Assembly: GCA_016742215.1 (NCBI GenBank)
Contig: JACVCC010000004.1
Coordinates: 309,006 to 373,005 of the forward strand
Length of the DNA: 64,000 nucleotides
Direction of reading: 5' to 3'
Source: Brevundimonas sp.
GTDB lineage: Bacteria > Pseudomonadota > Alphaproteobacteria > Caulobacterales > Caulobacteraceae
Part shown: piece after piece, positions 34,825 through 43,067 of the stretch
Layout of the letters: each line of letters begins with the position of its first letter
How positions within the stretch are numbered: the first letter of the stretch is position 1
Made by a program: the position numbers and the translations under genes
The notes under the pieces: generated by a model
Told to the model about the DNA's origin: nothing
What the model saw: only the letters and a program-made list of their open reading frames with translations
The model's database searches: none

Positions 34825-35616
34825 GTGACGGACCTTGGCGTCAAGAGCGGGATGGGCCGTCTGCGGATCGGCCGATCAGGCGTGGTGGAGATCGTCGGCC
34901 TTCTCCTGTTCGGTGTCTTCCTCGCCGCAATCTCGGCCTTCGATTCCGAGGAAATCCCGACCGTCCCGCGCTACCTCTACTGGATCGCGGCCCTTGTCGG
35001 CGGCGGAGTCATCGCCGCTCTGATCGAGCCATGGATCGCCGCCCGCCTGACCGGCCGGCCGCGCCTGTTCGCCCTGGCCCAGCTGGTCGCCATGACCCCG
35101 CCGATCACCCTGTGGGTGGCGATCCTGCCGATGTGTCTGTGGGGCGACCCGTTCCGGATCGAGCGCCTGTACTGGAGCATGCCCAGTGTGGTGACGATCA
35201 ATGTCGCGGTGATCGCCCTGGCCTGGATCGTTCGTCAGGCCTTCAAGCCGAAGACAGCGCCGGCCATTGATGGCGCGCCGCCGCCGGCGATCCGGGCGAA
35301 GCTGGCGCCGCGGATGGCCCGCGCCCGGCTGATCGCCGTCGAGGCGGAGGACCACTATCTGCGCATCCACACCGATGCGGGGTGCGACCTCATACTGATG
35401 CGCTTCGGCGATGCGCTGGACGCGCTGGCCGCTTCAGACGGCTTCCGGACTCACCGCTCCTGGTGGGTGGCCCGGACCGCCGTGGAGACCGCCCGGTGGA
35501 AGGCCGGTCGGGGGGAGCTGGTCCTGTCGACCGGCGCCGTGGCGCCCGTCAGCCGGACCTATGCCGCCGCGCTGAAGGGGACGGACTGGGCCGCCCCCGT
35601 CATGGCTGACAGTTAG
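34825..35616 (+). CDS. Membrane-anchored LytTR-domain transcriptional regulator
   Basis: A 263-residue protein with about four N-terminal membrane helices (VEIVGLLLFGVFLAAI, WIAALVGGGVIAALI, LVAMTPPITLWVAIL, VVTINVAVIALAWIV) and a C-terminal LytTR DNA-binding domain (RLIAVEAEDHYLRIHTDAG, LAASDGFRTHRSWWVAR, GELVLSTGAVAPVSRTYA). There is no receiver domain, so signals probably come through the membrane part. Start GTG. A 21-bp-spaced direct repeat lies directly upstream. The stop overlaps the opposing ahpD stop. Confidence 0.88.
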   Translation: MTDLGVKSGMGRLRIGRSGVVEIVGLLLFGVFLAAISAFDSEEIPTVPRYLYWIAALVGGGVIAALIEPWIAARLTGRPRLFALAQLVAMTPPITLWVAILPMCLWGDPFRIERLYWSMPSVVTINVAVIALAWIVRQAFKPKTAPAIDGAPPPAIRAKLAPRMARARLIAVEAEDHYLRIHTDAGCDLILMRFGDALDALAASDGFRTHRSWWVARTAVETARWKAGRGELVLSTGAVAPVSRTYAAALKGTDWAAPVMADS

Positions 35617-36146
35617 TTCGCCAGAGCCGTTTCCGAGGCGATGATGCGGCTGGCGGCATGGACCACCGCGCCGATGCGCAGGGCGGCCTGGACGTGGGTC
35701 GCCGGCACGCCGTGCTTGCGCAGTTCGCCCTCGTGGGCATCCAGGCAGGCGCCGCAGCCGTTGATGCCCGAGACGGCCGTCGACCACAGCTCGAAGTCCA
35801 TCTTGTCCACGCCCGGGTTGGCGATGATGTTCATCCGCAGCTTGGCCGGGATGGTCGTGTACTCCTGGTTCTTCATCAGGTGCAGCGACCGGTAGTAGAT
35901 GTTGTTCATGCCCATGATGGCGGCCGCCGCCTTGGCCGCGTTCAGGGCTTCCGGCGAAAGGATGGTCGCGGCCTGGGCCTCGATGGCCTTGACCACCGGC
36001 GCCACGCCGATGGCGTGAGCCGAGGCGACGAAACAGCCCCACTTCTGCTGGTCGTTCAGAACCGTCTCGCCGGCCAGCGACGACAGGTTCAGGGAGATGT
36101 CCTTGCCATAGGCAGGGATGAGGTCGCGCAGCGTATCAATCGACAT
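35613..36146 (-). CDS. ahpD: Alkyl hydroperoxide reductase AhpD (carboxymuconolactone decarboxylase fold)
   Basis: A 177-residue AhpD-type protein. The active-site GINGCGACLDAHE carries the CxxC pair and the proton-relay His. In the Mycobacterium tuberculosis system, AhpD reduces AhpC and is itself reduced through lipoamide. YGKDISLNLSSL at the N-terminus is typical. It lies downstream of ahpC, separated by a terminator-like hairpin. An AhpD partner explains the absence of ahpF here. Confidence 0.93.
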   Translation of the reverse strand: MSIDTLRDLIPAYGKDISLNLSSLAGETVLNDQQKWGCFVASAHAIGVAPVVKAIEAQAATILSPEALNAAKAAAAIMGMNNIYYRSLHLMKNQEYTTIPAKLRMNIIANPGVDKMDFELWSTAVSGINGCGACLDAHEGELRKHGVPATHVQAALRIGAVVHAASRIIASETALAN

Positions 36147-36168
36147 CGGAATTCCTCGGGTAGGTCCG

Positions 36169-36204
36169 GAAACAAAACAGGCGGCGACTTTCGCCGCCGC
36201 CTGT
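36169..36204 (-). terminator. Intrinsic terminator between ahpC and ahpD
   Basis: On the minus strand ACAGGCGGCG-GCGAAAGT-CGCCGCCTGT is followed by TTTGTTT, a good rho-independent terminator 23 bp after the ahpC stop. It would give more ahpC than ahpD transcript. Confidence 0.8.
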
Positions 36205-36226
36205 CAGGGAAACACTGACGTTACAG

Positions 36227-36781
36227 TTACGCCGCCAGGGTTTCACCGCCCAGCGGGCGGTTGCAGGCGCACAGTTCGTCGGTCTGCAGGGCGTCGACGA
36301 CGCGCAGGGTGTCGGCCGGGGCGCGACCCACGTTCAGGTTGGTGACATAGACGTGCTGCACGACGTTGTGCGGGTCGACCACGAAGGTGGCGCGCAGGGC
36401 GACGCCCTCTTCCTCGTTCAGGACGCCCAATTCGCGGGCGAACTTGCCGCCGTTGTCAGCGAACTGCCAGATCGGCAGCTTGTTCAGGTCGGCGTGGTCG
36501 CGGCGCCAGGCCAGCTTGACGAACTCGTTGTCGGTCGAGCCGCCCAGGACGACGGTGTCGCGATCCTCGAAGTCCTTACCGAGGCGAGCGAACTCGGCGA
36601 TCTCGGTCGGGCACACGAAGGTGAAGTCCTTCGGGTAGAAGAAGATGACCTTCCACTTGCCCTCGAAGCTGTTCTGATCGATCGCCTCGAAGGCCGAGAC
36701 GCCGTTCTCTTCGTGGCTGTTGAAGCCCGGCTTCACGCCGACCAGCTTGAATTCCGGCAGTTTTTGACCGACGCCCAGCAT
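36227..36781 (-). CDS. ahpC: Peroxiredoxin AhpC
   Basis: 2-Cys peroxiredoxin that reduces H2O2 and organic peroxides. The 184-residue reading (start MLGVGQKLPEFKL at 36781) has the peroxidatic Cys in YPKDFTFVCPTEIAEF and a resolving Cys in ELCACN. The two C-terminal Cys (CAC) fit the AhpD-dependent class. The track start at 36880 crosses the promoter. A TTGACT -35-like box and an OxyR site lie upstream. Confidence 0.96.
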   Translation of the reverse strand: MLGVGQKLPEFKLVGVKPGFNSHEENGVSAFEAIDQNSFEGKWKVIFFYPKDFTFVCPTEIAEFARLGKDFEDRDTVVLGGSTDNEFVKLAWRRDHADLNKLPIWQFADNGGKFARELGVLNEEEGVALRATFVVDPHNVVQHVYVTNLNVGRAPADTLRVVDALQTDELCACNRPLGGETLAA

Positions 36782-36860
36782 CGCTGTTCTCCGTATTGGA
36801 CAGATGGGATTGTGGAATCTCGGAGCGCCGGGGGAGCGGCGCCGCAGCCGCGAGATGGAC

Positions 36861-36880
36861 TGTGCAGTGCACAAAGTCAA
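36861..36880 (-). promoter_or_regulatory. Candidate ahpC promoter region with TGTGCA-G-TGCACA dyad
   Basis: On the minus strand TTGACT (36880-36875) is followed by the perfect dyad TGTGCACTGCACA (36873-36861), about 80 bp ahead of the ahpC ATG. The -35-like box is 21 bp from the OxyR site, an arrangement typical of OxyR activation. The -10 element is not clear. Confidence 0.4.
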
Positions 36881-36901
36881 TCGTTGCCGCCGGGATATTT
36901 C

Positions 36902-36928
36902 GATAGATTTTTCCTATCGTAACGATAG
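36902..36928 (-). promoter_or_regulatory. OxyR binding site of ahpC (ATAG-N7-CTAT-N7-ATAG)
   Basis: GATAGATTTTTCCTATC is a perfect dyad of the OxyR type (GATAG-N7-CTATC), and a third tetramer ATAG follows with the correct 7-bp spacing. It lies between ahpC (minus) and the HIT gene (plus), so it may control both. Confidence 0.82.
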
Positions 36929-36968
36929 GCCGCTTGACCCGACGCCCGCGCGGAGCGACCGAAGGAAA

Positions 36969-37394
36969 ATGTCCTCCGCCTTCCGCTCCGATCCCGCCTT
37001 CGATGCCGGCTCCGTCGTCGTCTGCGACTGGCCGCTCTGTCAGGTGCGCCTGCAGGACGACGCCCGCTTTCCCTGGCTGATCCTGATCCCGCGCGGCCAA
37101 GGCCTGCACGAGCTTGAAGACCTGCCGGCGGCGGATCGCGCCGTGCTGATGGAAGAGATCGTGCGCGCGGGCGAGATCGTGCGCGAGCTGGGGGAAGCCG
37201 CCTTCCGGCCGGTGCAGAAGCTGAACGTCGCCGCCATCGGCAACGTCACCGCCCAGCTGCATGTCCATGTCGTGGGTCGCCGCCACGACGACGGCCTGTG
37301 GCCCGATCCGGTCTGGGGCCGGGGTTCGGCGCAGCCCTATGGCAATGGCCTTCAGGCGGCGGTGTCGCGCGTTCGGCTCAGCCCGGCCGGCTGA
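36969..37394 (+). CDS. HIT family protein (Ap4A hydrolase-like)
   Basis: A 141-residue histidine-triad nucleotide hydrolase or transferase. The triad region reads QLHVHVVGRRHDDGLWPDPVWG, which fits the proteobacterial HIT subgroup with a C-terminal W-P-x-P-V-W-G. DDARFPWLILIPR is the conserved N-terminal strand. The likely substrates are dinucleoside polyphosphates or similar; not proven. The ATG at 36969 (SD GAAGGA) is preferred over 36804. It is divergent from ahpC and shares the OxyR-box gap. Confidence 0.87.
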   Translation: MSSAFRSDPAFDAGSVVVCDWPLCQVRLQDDARFPWLILIPRGQGLHELEDLPAADRAVLMEEIVRAGEIVRELGEAAFRPVQKLNVAAIGNVTAQLHVHVVGRRHDDGLWPDPVWGRGSAQPYGNGLQAAVSRVRLSPAG

Positions 37395-37932
37395 CAGTCA
37401 CCGTCTTCGGTCGCCCGCTGCCCGTCAGTGTCCCACGCCATGCTGCGCCCTCGGCCTCCAGCGCCAGAACGCCCAGACCGTCCAGCGTCACCGTCCGGCC
37501 GTCAGCGGTTACGACGCCCGAGCCCTCGCCGCCGCGCCACCCGCCCTCGACGAGCGTACCGCGATCGCTGATGACCATGTCGAACAAAACCTGCCCGCGG
37601 TCGTCCGTGACCCGCCAGGCGCCGTCGAGCGGGCCGGCGGTCTGGTCGACGCGGATCTCGGCCGAGGCCACGCCCTGGTCGTAGGCCGTCTCGGTGTCAG
37701 TGGGCGTGAACTCATAGGATCGGGCGTAGCCATCAACCGAGACCGCGGCCTCCAGCGGCCGTCGATGCACCTCGGTGTCTCCATCGCCCTGTGCAGCCTC
37801 GCGCCCGAAGTCGGACGGCGGCTCGAACGGCCGGATCGCCGGCGCCTGGTACAGCGACAGCGTGGACGGATGCGGCTCGGCCTGCTGTTGCATCAGCAGG
37901 CCCGCGAAGGCGGCGACGATGAACCCCGACAT
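37378..37932 (-). CDS. Hypothetical protein with N-terminal membrane/signal segment
   Basis: A 184-residue protein with a short hydrophobic N-terminus (GFIVAAFAGLLMQQQ). The rest is a soluble domain rich in Gly, Asp and beta-strand-like segments (DGAWRVTDDRGQVLFDMVISDRGTLVEGGW, GRTVTLDGLGVLALEAEGAAWRGTLTGSG). No family is recognised. It overlaps the HIT gene tail by 17 bp. Codon use matches neighbours. Confidence 0.65.
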   Translation of the reverse strand: MSGFIVAAFAGLLMQQQAEPHPSTLSLYQAPAIRPFEPPSDFGREAAQGDGDTEVHRRPLEAAVSVDGYARSYEFTPTDTETAYDQGVASAEIRVDQTAGPLDGAWRVTDDRGQVLFDMVISDRGTLVEGGWRGGEGSGVVTADGRTVTLDGLGVLALEAEGAAWRGTLTGSGRPKTVTVSRPG

Positions 37933-38052
37933 GTAACGAAAGCTGCCGTCGTCCTGCGCCGCCGACTAGTGCAGACAGGTCACACGAGAAATCGTGATGT
38001 GCGCCGCAACCGCTGATCACGCATCTGCGAGCCCTCCTCGAACTTGGCCGCG

Positions 38053-38081
38053 TTGACCCCCCGGTTCCGGCTGACTAAAGC
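38053..38081 (+). promoter_or_regulatory. Possible sdh promoter
   Basis: TTGACC and TAAAGC are 17 bp apart, leaving a leader of about 50 nt before sdhC. The -35 match is good and the -10 is weak. The surrounding 205-bp gap 37933-38137 holds no gene. Confidence 0.3.
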
Positions 38082-38137
38082 CTGTTCACCGATTTCGAGC
38101 GCCTGATTTCGTTCGGGTTTTTGAGAACCATTCGCAT

Positions 38138-38599
38138 ATGTCGAACACCCCCCAGCCGGGCAGTCCGACGGCCGACCGCACCGGCCGTTTCGTGAACCAG
38201 CCCAACGGCCGCGTCCGTCCGCTGTCTCCCCACCTCCAGACCTGGCGCTGGCACGTCACCATGACGGCCTCGATCCTGTTCCGGGTGACCATCGGCGCCG
38301 CCAGCTTCGGCGCCCTGTTCGCCCTGGGCTGGGTGTTCGCGGCCGCCAGCGGTCCGGAAGCCTATGCGGGCCTCCTCGCCTTCGCCGGCTCGCCGCTGGG
38401 CCTGCTGATCGCCTTCGGCCTGACGGTGGTGCTGTTCTCCTTCATCCTCAACGGCGGACGCCACCTGATCAACGACACCGGCAACGGACTGACTCTGAAG
38501 TCAGCGGTGCTGCTGTCGAACATCGCCGTCTGGGGCCCGATCCCGCTGGCCATCCTGTTCTGGGTCGTCCTGTTCGCCACCGGGAGGGTTTCGTTGTGA
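38138..38599 (+). CDS. sdhC: Succinate dehydrogenase cytochrome b556 subunit SdhC
   Basis: Membrane anchor of complex II, 153 residues with three membrane helices. The family signature RPLSPHLQTWRWHVTMTASILFR precedes helix 1, and the heme-ligand region is LNGGRHLINDTG (His109). It starts a tightly packed sdhCDAB operon: its stop overlaps the sdhD start. Confidence 0.95.
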   Translation: MSNTPQPGSPTADRTGRFVNQPNGRVRPLSPHLQTWRWHVTMTASILFRVTIGAASFGALFALGWVFAAASGPEAYAGLLAFAGSPLGLLIAFGLTVVLFSFILNGGRHLINDTGNGLTLKSAVLLSNIAVWGPIPLAILFWVVLFATGRVSL

Positions 38600-39000
38600 G
38601 CGGTCCCGCGCAGTTCAAGAAGAACGTCAAGATTTCCGAGCGCCACGGCGCGGGCGAATGGGCGCTGGAGCGCGTCGCCCTGCTGGCGCTGATGCCGCTG
38701 GGCCTGTGGGTCGCCTCGAGCGCCTTCACCCTCGCCGGCGCGACCTACGACACGGTCGCCGCCTGGTTCGCCAATCCGCTGAACGCCGGCCTGTCGATCG
38801 CGACGGCCGTGATCTTCTGCCTGTTCGGCGCCCTGGCCTGGAAGGTCATCGTCGAGGACTACGTCCACAAGCCCGCCAGCAAGGGCCTGTGCCTGTTCCT
38901 CGTGAACCTTGTCTTCTTCGCGCTGGCCGCCGCCAGCGTCTTCTTCATCGTGCGTCTGGCGCTGGGCTCCGCCCCGCTTCCGGCCGGCATCGGAGCCTGA
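38596..39000 (+). CDS. sdhD: Succinate dehydrogenase membrane anchor subunit SdhD
   Basis: Second membrane anchor, 134 residues, three hydrophobic helices ([57 protein letters not shown]) and the conserved [18 protein letters not shown] start. The VIVEDYVH segment lies near the quinone/heme region. The GTG start overlaps the sdhC stop (GTGA). Confidence 0.93.
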   Translation: MSGPAQFKKNVKISERHGAGEWALERVALLALMPLGLWVASSAFTLAGATYDTVAAWFANPLNAGLSIATAVIFCLFGALAWKVIVEDYVHKPASKGLCLFLVNLVFFALAAASVFFIVRLALGSAPLPAGIGA

Positions 39001-39004
39001 TCGC

Positions 39005-40789
39005 GTGGCTGCTTACGAATTCGTCGATCACGAATACGACGTCGTCGTCCTGGGCGCAGGGGGCTCCGGCCTTCGCGCCGCGCTCGGCGCCGCCCAGCAG
39101 GGGCTGAAAGTCGCCTGCGTCACCAAGGTCTTCCCGACCCGCTCGCACACGGTGGCCGCCCAAGGCGGCATCTCGGCCTCGCTGGGCAACATGGGCGAGG
39201 ACAGCTGGCAGTGGCACATGTACGACACCGTCAAGGGGTCGGACTGGCTGGGCGACCAGGACGCCATCGAATATCTGGTCCGCAACGCGCCCAAGGCCGT
39301 CTACGAGCTGGAGCACTGGGGCGTGCCCTTCAGCCGGACGGATGAAGGCAAGATCTATCAGCGCGCCTTCGGCGGCATGACCCGCAACTTCGGCGAGGGC
39401 CCGGTGCAGCGCACCTGCGCGGCCGCCGACCGCACCGGTCACGCCATCCTGCACACCCTCTACGGCCAGTCGGTCCGTCGCGAGGTCGAGTTCTTCGTCG
39501 AGTATTTCGGCCTCGACCTGATCATGCAGGACGGCGTCTGCACCGGCCTGACCGCGCTGAAGCTGGATGACGGCACCCTGCACCGCTTCCGCGCCAAGCT
39601 GGTCATCCTGGCCACCGGCGGTTACGGCCGCGCCTACTTCTCGGCCACCTCGGCCCACACCTGCACCGGCGACGGCAACGCCATGGTGTTGCGCGCCGGT
39701 CTGCCGCTGCAAGACATGGAATTCGTGCAGTTCCACCCGACCGGCATCTACGGCGCCGGCTGCCTGATCACCGAGGGCGCGCGCGGCGAGGGCGGCTATC
39801 TGACCAACTCCGAAGGCGAACGCTTCATGGAGCGCTATGCGCCGACCGTGAAGGACCTCGCCCCGCGCGACATGGTCAGCCGCTCGATGACCATCGAGAT
39901 CCGCGAAGGCCGCGGCGTGGGCCCGAACAAGGACCACATCTTCCTGCACCTGGATCACCTCGATCCGGCCATCCTGCACGAGCGCCTGCCGGGCATCTCG
40001 GAGTCGGCCAAGATCTTCGCCGGCGTCGACGTCACCAAGGCGCCGATCCCGGTCCTGCCGACCGTCCACTACAACATGGGCGGCATCCCGACGAACTATC
40101 ACGGCGAGGTCCTGACCCTGCGCGACGGCAATCCGGACAGCGTCGTTCCGGGCCTGATGGCCGTGGGCGAGGCCGCCTGCGTGTCGGTGCACGGCGCCAA
40201 CCGTCTGGGCTCCAACTCGCTGACCGACCTGGTCGTGTTCGGCCGCGCCGCCGGCCTGCGCGCCGGCGAGATCGTCGACAAGGCATCGAAGGTTCCGGAC
40301 GCTCCGGCTGCGACCACCGACGGCCACCTGGCCCGTCTGGACCGCTTCCGCCACGCCAACGGCTCGACCCCGACGGCGAAGTTGCGCATCGAGATGCAGC
40401 GCGCCATGCAGTCTGACGCCGCGGTGTTCCGCACCGGCGAGACGATGCAGCAGGGCGTCAACAAGCTACGCGCCATCGACGCCGCCGGCGACGACATCAA
40501 GACGACCGATCGCGGCCTGATCTGGAACACCGACCTCGTGGAAACCCTCGAGTACGACAACCTGATCGCCCAGGCCCTGGTCACCATCGAAGGCGGTCTG
40601 AACCGGACGGAATCGCGCGGCGCCCACGCCCGCGAGGACTATCCGGAACGCGACGACGTCAACTGGATGAAACACACCCTCGCCTGGAAGAAGCCCGGCG
40701 AGCAGGTGGCGATCGACTACCGTCCGGTCCACAATTACACGATGTCCGACGACGTCTCGTACATCGAACCCAAGGCGCGGGTTTACTAA
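39005..40789 (+). CDS. sdhA: Succinate dehydrogenase flavoprotein subunit SdhA
   Basis: Catalytic subunit with covalent FAD, oxidising succinate to fumarate. The 594 residues include [20 protein letters not shown] (dinucleotide fold), the FAD-linking His in [37 protein letters not shown], and [25 protein letters not shown]. The GTG at 39005, 4 bp after sdhD, is chosen; the track start at 38909 runs through sdhD. The stop overlaps the sdhB start by 1 bp. Confidence 0.97.
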   Translation: MAAYEFVDHEYDVVVLGAGGSGLRAALGAAQQGLKVACVTKVFPTRSHTVAAQGGISASLGNMGEDSWQWHMYDTVKGSDWLGDQDAIEYLVRNAPKAVYELEHWGVPFSRTDEGKIYQRAFGGMTRNFGEGPVQRTCAAADRTGHAILHTLYGQSVRREVEFFVEYFGLDLIMQDGVCTGLTALKLDDGTLHRFRAKLVILATGGYGRAYFSATSAHTCTGDGNAMVLRAGLPLQDMEFVQFHPTGIYGAGCLITEGARGEGGYLTNSEGERFMERYAPTVKDLAPRDMVSRSMTIEIREGRGVGPNKDHIFLHLDHLDPAILHERLPGISESAKIFAGVDVTKAPIPVLPTVHYNMGGIPTNYHGEVLTLRDGNPDSVVPGLMAVGEAACVSVHGANRLGSNSLTDLVVFGRAAGLRAGEIVDKASKVPDAPAATTDGHLARLDRFRHANGSTPTAKLRIEMQRAMQSDAAVFRTGETMQQGVNKLRAIDAAGDDIKTTDRGLIWNTDLVETLEYDNLIAQALVTIEGGLNRTESRGAHAREDYPERDDVNWMKHTLAWKKPGEQVAIDYRPVHNYTMSDDVSYIEPKARVY

Positions 40790-41592
40790 TGGTCCAGCTC
40801 AACCTCCCCCGTGGCTCCAAGCCGACCAGCGGCAAGGTCTACAAGGCCCCCGCCGGCGCGACGAACGTGAAGACCTACAAGGTCTATCGCTATGACCCCG
40901 AGGTCGACGCCGACCCGCGCTGGGACGTCTATGAAGTCTCGGCCGACGAGCACGGCCCGATGCTTCTGGACGCCCTGATCCACATCAAGAACGAGATCGA
41001 CCCGACGCTGGCCTTCCGCCGGTCGTGCCGCGAAGGCATCTGCGGTTCGTGCTCGATGACGATCGACGGCCGCAACGCCCTGGCCTGCACCAAGGGCATG
41101 GACGAGTGCTCGTCGGACACCATCGCCATCGGCCCGCTGCCGCACCAGCCGGTGGTCAAGGATCTGGTGACCGACCTGTCGCTGTTCTACGCCCAGTACG
41201 ACTCGATCCAGCCCTACCTCCAGTCCGATGAGCCGGACCCGGAGACGGAGCGCCTACAGTCGCCGGAGGATCGCGCCAAGCTGGACGGCCTGTACGAATG
41301 CATCCTGTGCGCCTGCTGCTCGACCTCGTGCCCCAGCTACTGGTGGAACCAGGAAGAGTACCTCGGGCCGGCCGCCCTGCTGCAGTCCTACCGCTGGATC
41401 GCCGACAGCCGTGACGATGCGACGGACAAGCGCCTCGACGACCTCGAGGACCCGTTCAAGCTCTATCGCTGCCACACGATCATGAACTGCGCCCAGGTCT
41501 GCCCGAAGGGTCTGAACCCGGCCAAGGCGATCGCCGAGACCAAGAAGCTGATGGTCTCGCCGAGCCGCAAGAAGGAGACGGCGTCGGCCTGA
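40789..41592 (+). CDS. sdhB: Succinate dehydrogenase iron-sulfur subunit SdhB
   Basis: Electron-transfer subunit of 267 residues. The 2Fe-2S ligands are in CREGICGSC, the 4Fe-4S ligands in [16 protein letters not shown], and the 3Fe-4S ligands in [21 protein letters not shown]. It completes sdhCDAB. The N-terminus is about 25 residues longer than in E. coli. Confidence 0.97.
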   Translation: MVQLNLPRGSKPTSGKVYKAPAGATNVKTYKVYRYDPEVDADPRWDVYEVSADEHGPMLLDALIHIKNEIDPTLAFRRSCREGICGSCSMTIDGRNALACTKGMDECSSDTIAIGPLPHQPVVKDLVTDLSLFYAQYDSIQPYLQSDEPDPETERLQSPEDRAKLDGLYECILCACCSTSCPSYWWNQEEYLGPAALLQSYRWIADSRDDATDKRLDDLEDPFKLYRCHTIMNCAQVCPKGLNPAKAIAETKKLMVSPSRKKETASA

Positions 41593-41611
41593 CCGCCGAC
41601 GTCATATCCCG

Positions 41612-41932
41612 ATGGCGAAGATCACCTACATCGAGCACGACGGTAAGGAACACACCGTCGAGGTGAAGAACGGCCTGTCCGTCATGGAAGGCGCGATCCG
41701 GAACAATGTGCCCGGCATCGACGCCGACTGCGGCGGCGCCTGCGCCTGCGCGACCTGCCACGTCTATGTCGACGAGGCCTTCCAGGCCGAGACCGGCCGC
41801 GCCTCGGCAATGGAGGAGTCGATGCTCGACTTCGCCGAGAACGTTCAGCCGAACAGCCGCCTGTCCTGCCAGATCCGCGTCTCCGACGATCTGGACGGCC
41901 TGATCGTCCGCCTGCCCGAAAATCAGCACTGA
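41612..41932 (+). CDS. 2Fe-2S ferredoxin (adrenodoxin type)
   Basis: A 106-residue ferredoxin with the cluster ligands in [14 protein letters not shown] (Cys40, 46, 49) and [24 protein letters not shown] and the terminal RLPENQH are typical of proteobacterial FdxB-like proteins that serve P450 systems, Fe-S assembly or related redox steps. It lies 19 bp after sdhB and may be cotranscribed with the sdh operon. Confidence 0.94.
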   Translation: MAKITYIEHDGKEHTVEVKNGLSVMEGAIRNNVPGIDADCGGACACATCHVYVDEAFQAETGRASAMEESMLDFAENVQPNSRLSCQIRVSDDLDGLIVRLPENQH

Positions 41933-41943
41933 GGTCGTCGGCC

Positions 41944-42744
41944 ATGGGCCGCGCCAACCCCGTCCTCATCGATCGCATCGGCCGCCTGATCGAGGCGGGG
42001 CCGAAGGATCGCCCGGCGCTGATCGCCGTCGTGGGCGCGCAGGGATCCGGCAAGACGACCCTGGCCCGCGCCGCGGCCGAGCGCTTCGACGGCGCGCAGA
42101 TCTCGATCGACGATGTCTATCTGACCCGGGCCGAGCGGGAGGCGCTGGCCCGCGACGTGCATCCGATGCTGGTCCATCGCGGGCCTCCGGGGACCCACGA
42201 CCTCGGTCTGCTGAACCGCCTGATCGACGACCTGTCAGCTGCGGGAGCGGACGACGAGACCCTGATCCCCGACTTCGACAAGCGCGGCGACGACCGCTGG
42301 CCTGTTGACCGCTGGCGTCGCTTCACGGGCCGGCCCTCGGCCATCCTGATCGACGCCTGGTGTCTGGCCGCGACGCCGGAGGCCGACACCGCCCTGGCCG
42401 AGCCGATCAACGCCCTCGAACGCGACTACGATTCCGACGGCCGCTGGCGGCGCTGGATCAATGCGCAGGTCGCCGGTCCGTACACGGACTTCATGCGCCG
42501 GTTCGACGCCGTGGTCTTCCTGCAGGCGCCCGGGTTTGACGTGGTTCTGGACTGGCGTTGCCAGCAGGAAGCCGACCTGCTGGGTGTCGACCCGGCGGAC
42601 CTGCCCGATCACGAACGCGAACGCCTGACGACCTTCATCCAGTATTTCGAGCGCATCACCCGGCACATGCTCGCCGGCGGTATCCATGCGGATGTCACAG
42701 CTCAACTGGATGGAAACCGTCTGCCTGTCAGTGTCGCGCCATGA
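41944..42744 (+). CDS. P-loop kinase, D-glycerate 3-kinase-like
   Basis: A 266-residue kinase with Walker A GAQGSGKTT, then ISIDDVYLTRAEREALARDVHPML and HRGPPGTHDLGLL, IPDFDKRGDDRWP, IDAWCLAA and LAEPINALERDYDSDGRWRRWINAQV. These blocks match plant- and yeast-type D-glycerate 3-kinases, which phosphorylate glycerate for photorespiration or glyoxylate salvage. It starts 11 bp after the ferredoxin, and its stop overlaps the PilZ start (ATGA). Confidence 0.85.
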   Translation: MGRANPVLIDRIGRLIEAGPKDRPALIAVVGAQGSGKTTLARAAAERFDGAQISIDDVYLTRAEREALARDVHPMLVHRGPPGTHDLGLLNRLIDDLSAAGADDETLIPDFDKRGDDRWPVDRWRRFTGRPSAILIDAWCLAATPEADTALAEPINALERDYDSDGRWRRWINAQVAGPYTDFMRRFDAVVFLQAPGFDVVLDWRCQQEADLLGVDPADLPDHERERLTTFIQYFERITRHMLAGGIHADVTAQLDGNRLPVSVAP

Positions 42745-43067
42745 CGCCCACACCGGATCGCCGTTTCGAGGTTCGTTCGCCCGCCAACACCCGGGCGATC
42801 GTGGTGGCCCCGCGTCTGGAGATGGCCTGCATCATCATGGATGCGTCCACTTCGGGCTTGCGCATCCGGCTGGACCGCAAGCTGGCCCTGCCGCGCGAGG
42901 TCCAGATCGTCGACATCGCCCGCGGCATCGCCATCGACGCCGAGGTCGCCTGGACCAAGGGACAGGAAGCCGGCCTGAAGCAGAAGGGCCAGTCCAGCCT
43001 GCGCGGCCTGACCCCGTCCCGCCTCGCCGCCGCCCGGGCCGCCTTCCAGCGCGCCGGCGGCCGCTAG
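42741..43067 (+). CDS. PilZ-domain protein (c-di-GMP receptor)
   Basis: A 108-residue single-domain PilZ protein. The two c-di-GMP-binding motifs are both intact: RRFEVR (RxxxR) and DASTSGLRI (D/NxSxxG). It has no fused output domain, so it should act by binding a partner. The ATG overlaps the stop of the glycerate-kinase-like gene, implying translational coupling. The 3' end overlaps the opposing hydrolase stop by 4 bp. Confidence 0.88.
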   Translation: MTPTPDRRFEVRSPANTRAIVVAPRLEMACIIMDASTSGLRIRLDRKLALPREVQIVDIARGIAIDAEVAWTKGQEAGLKQKGQSSLRGLTPSRLAAARAAFQRAGGR

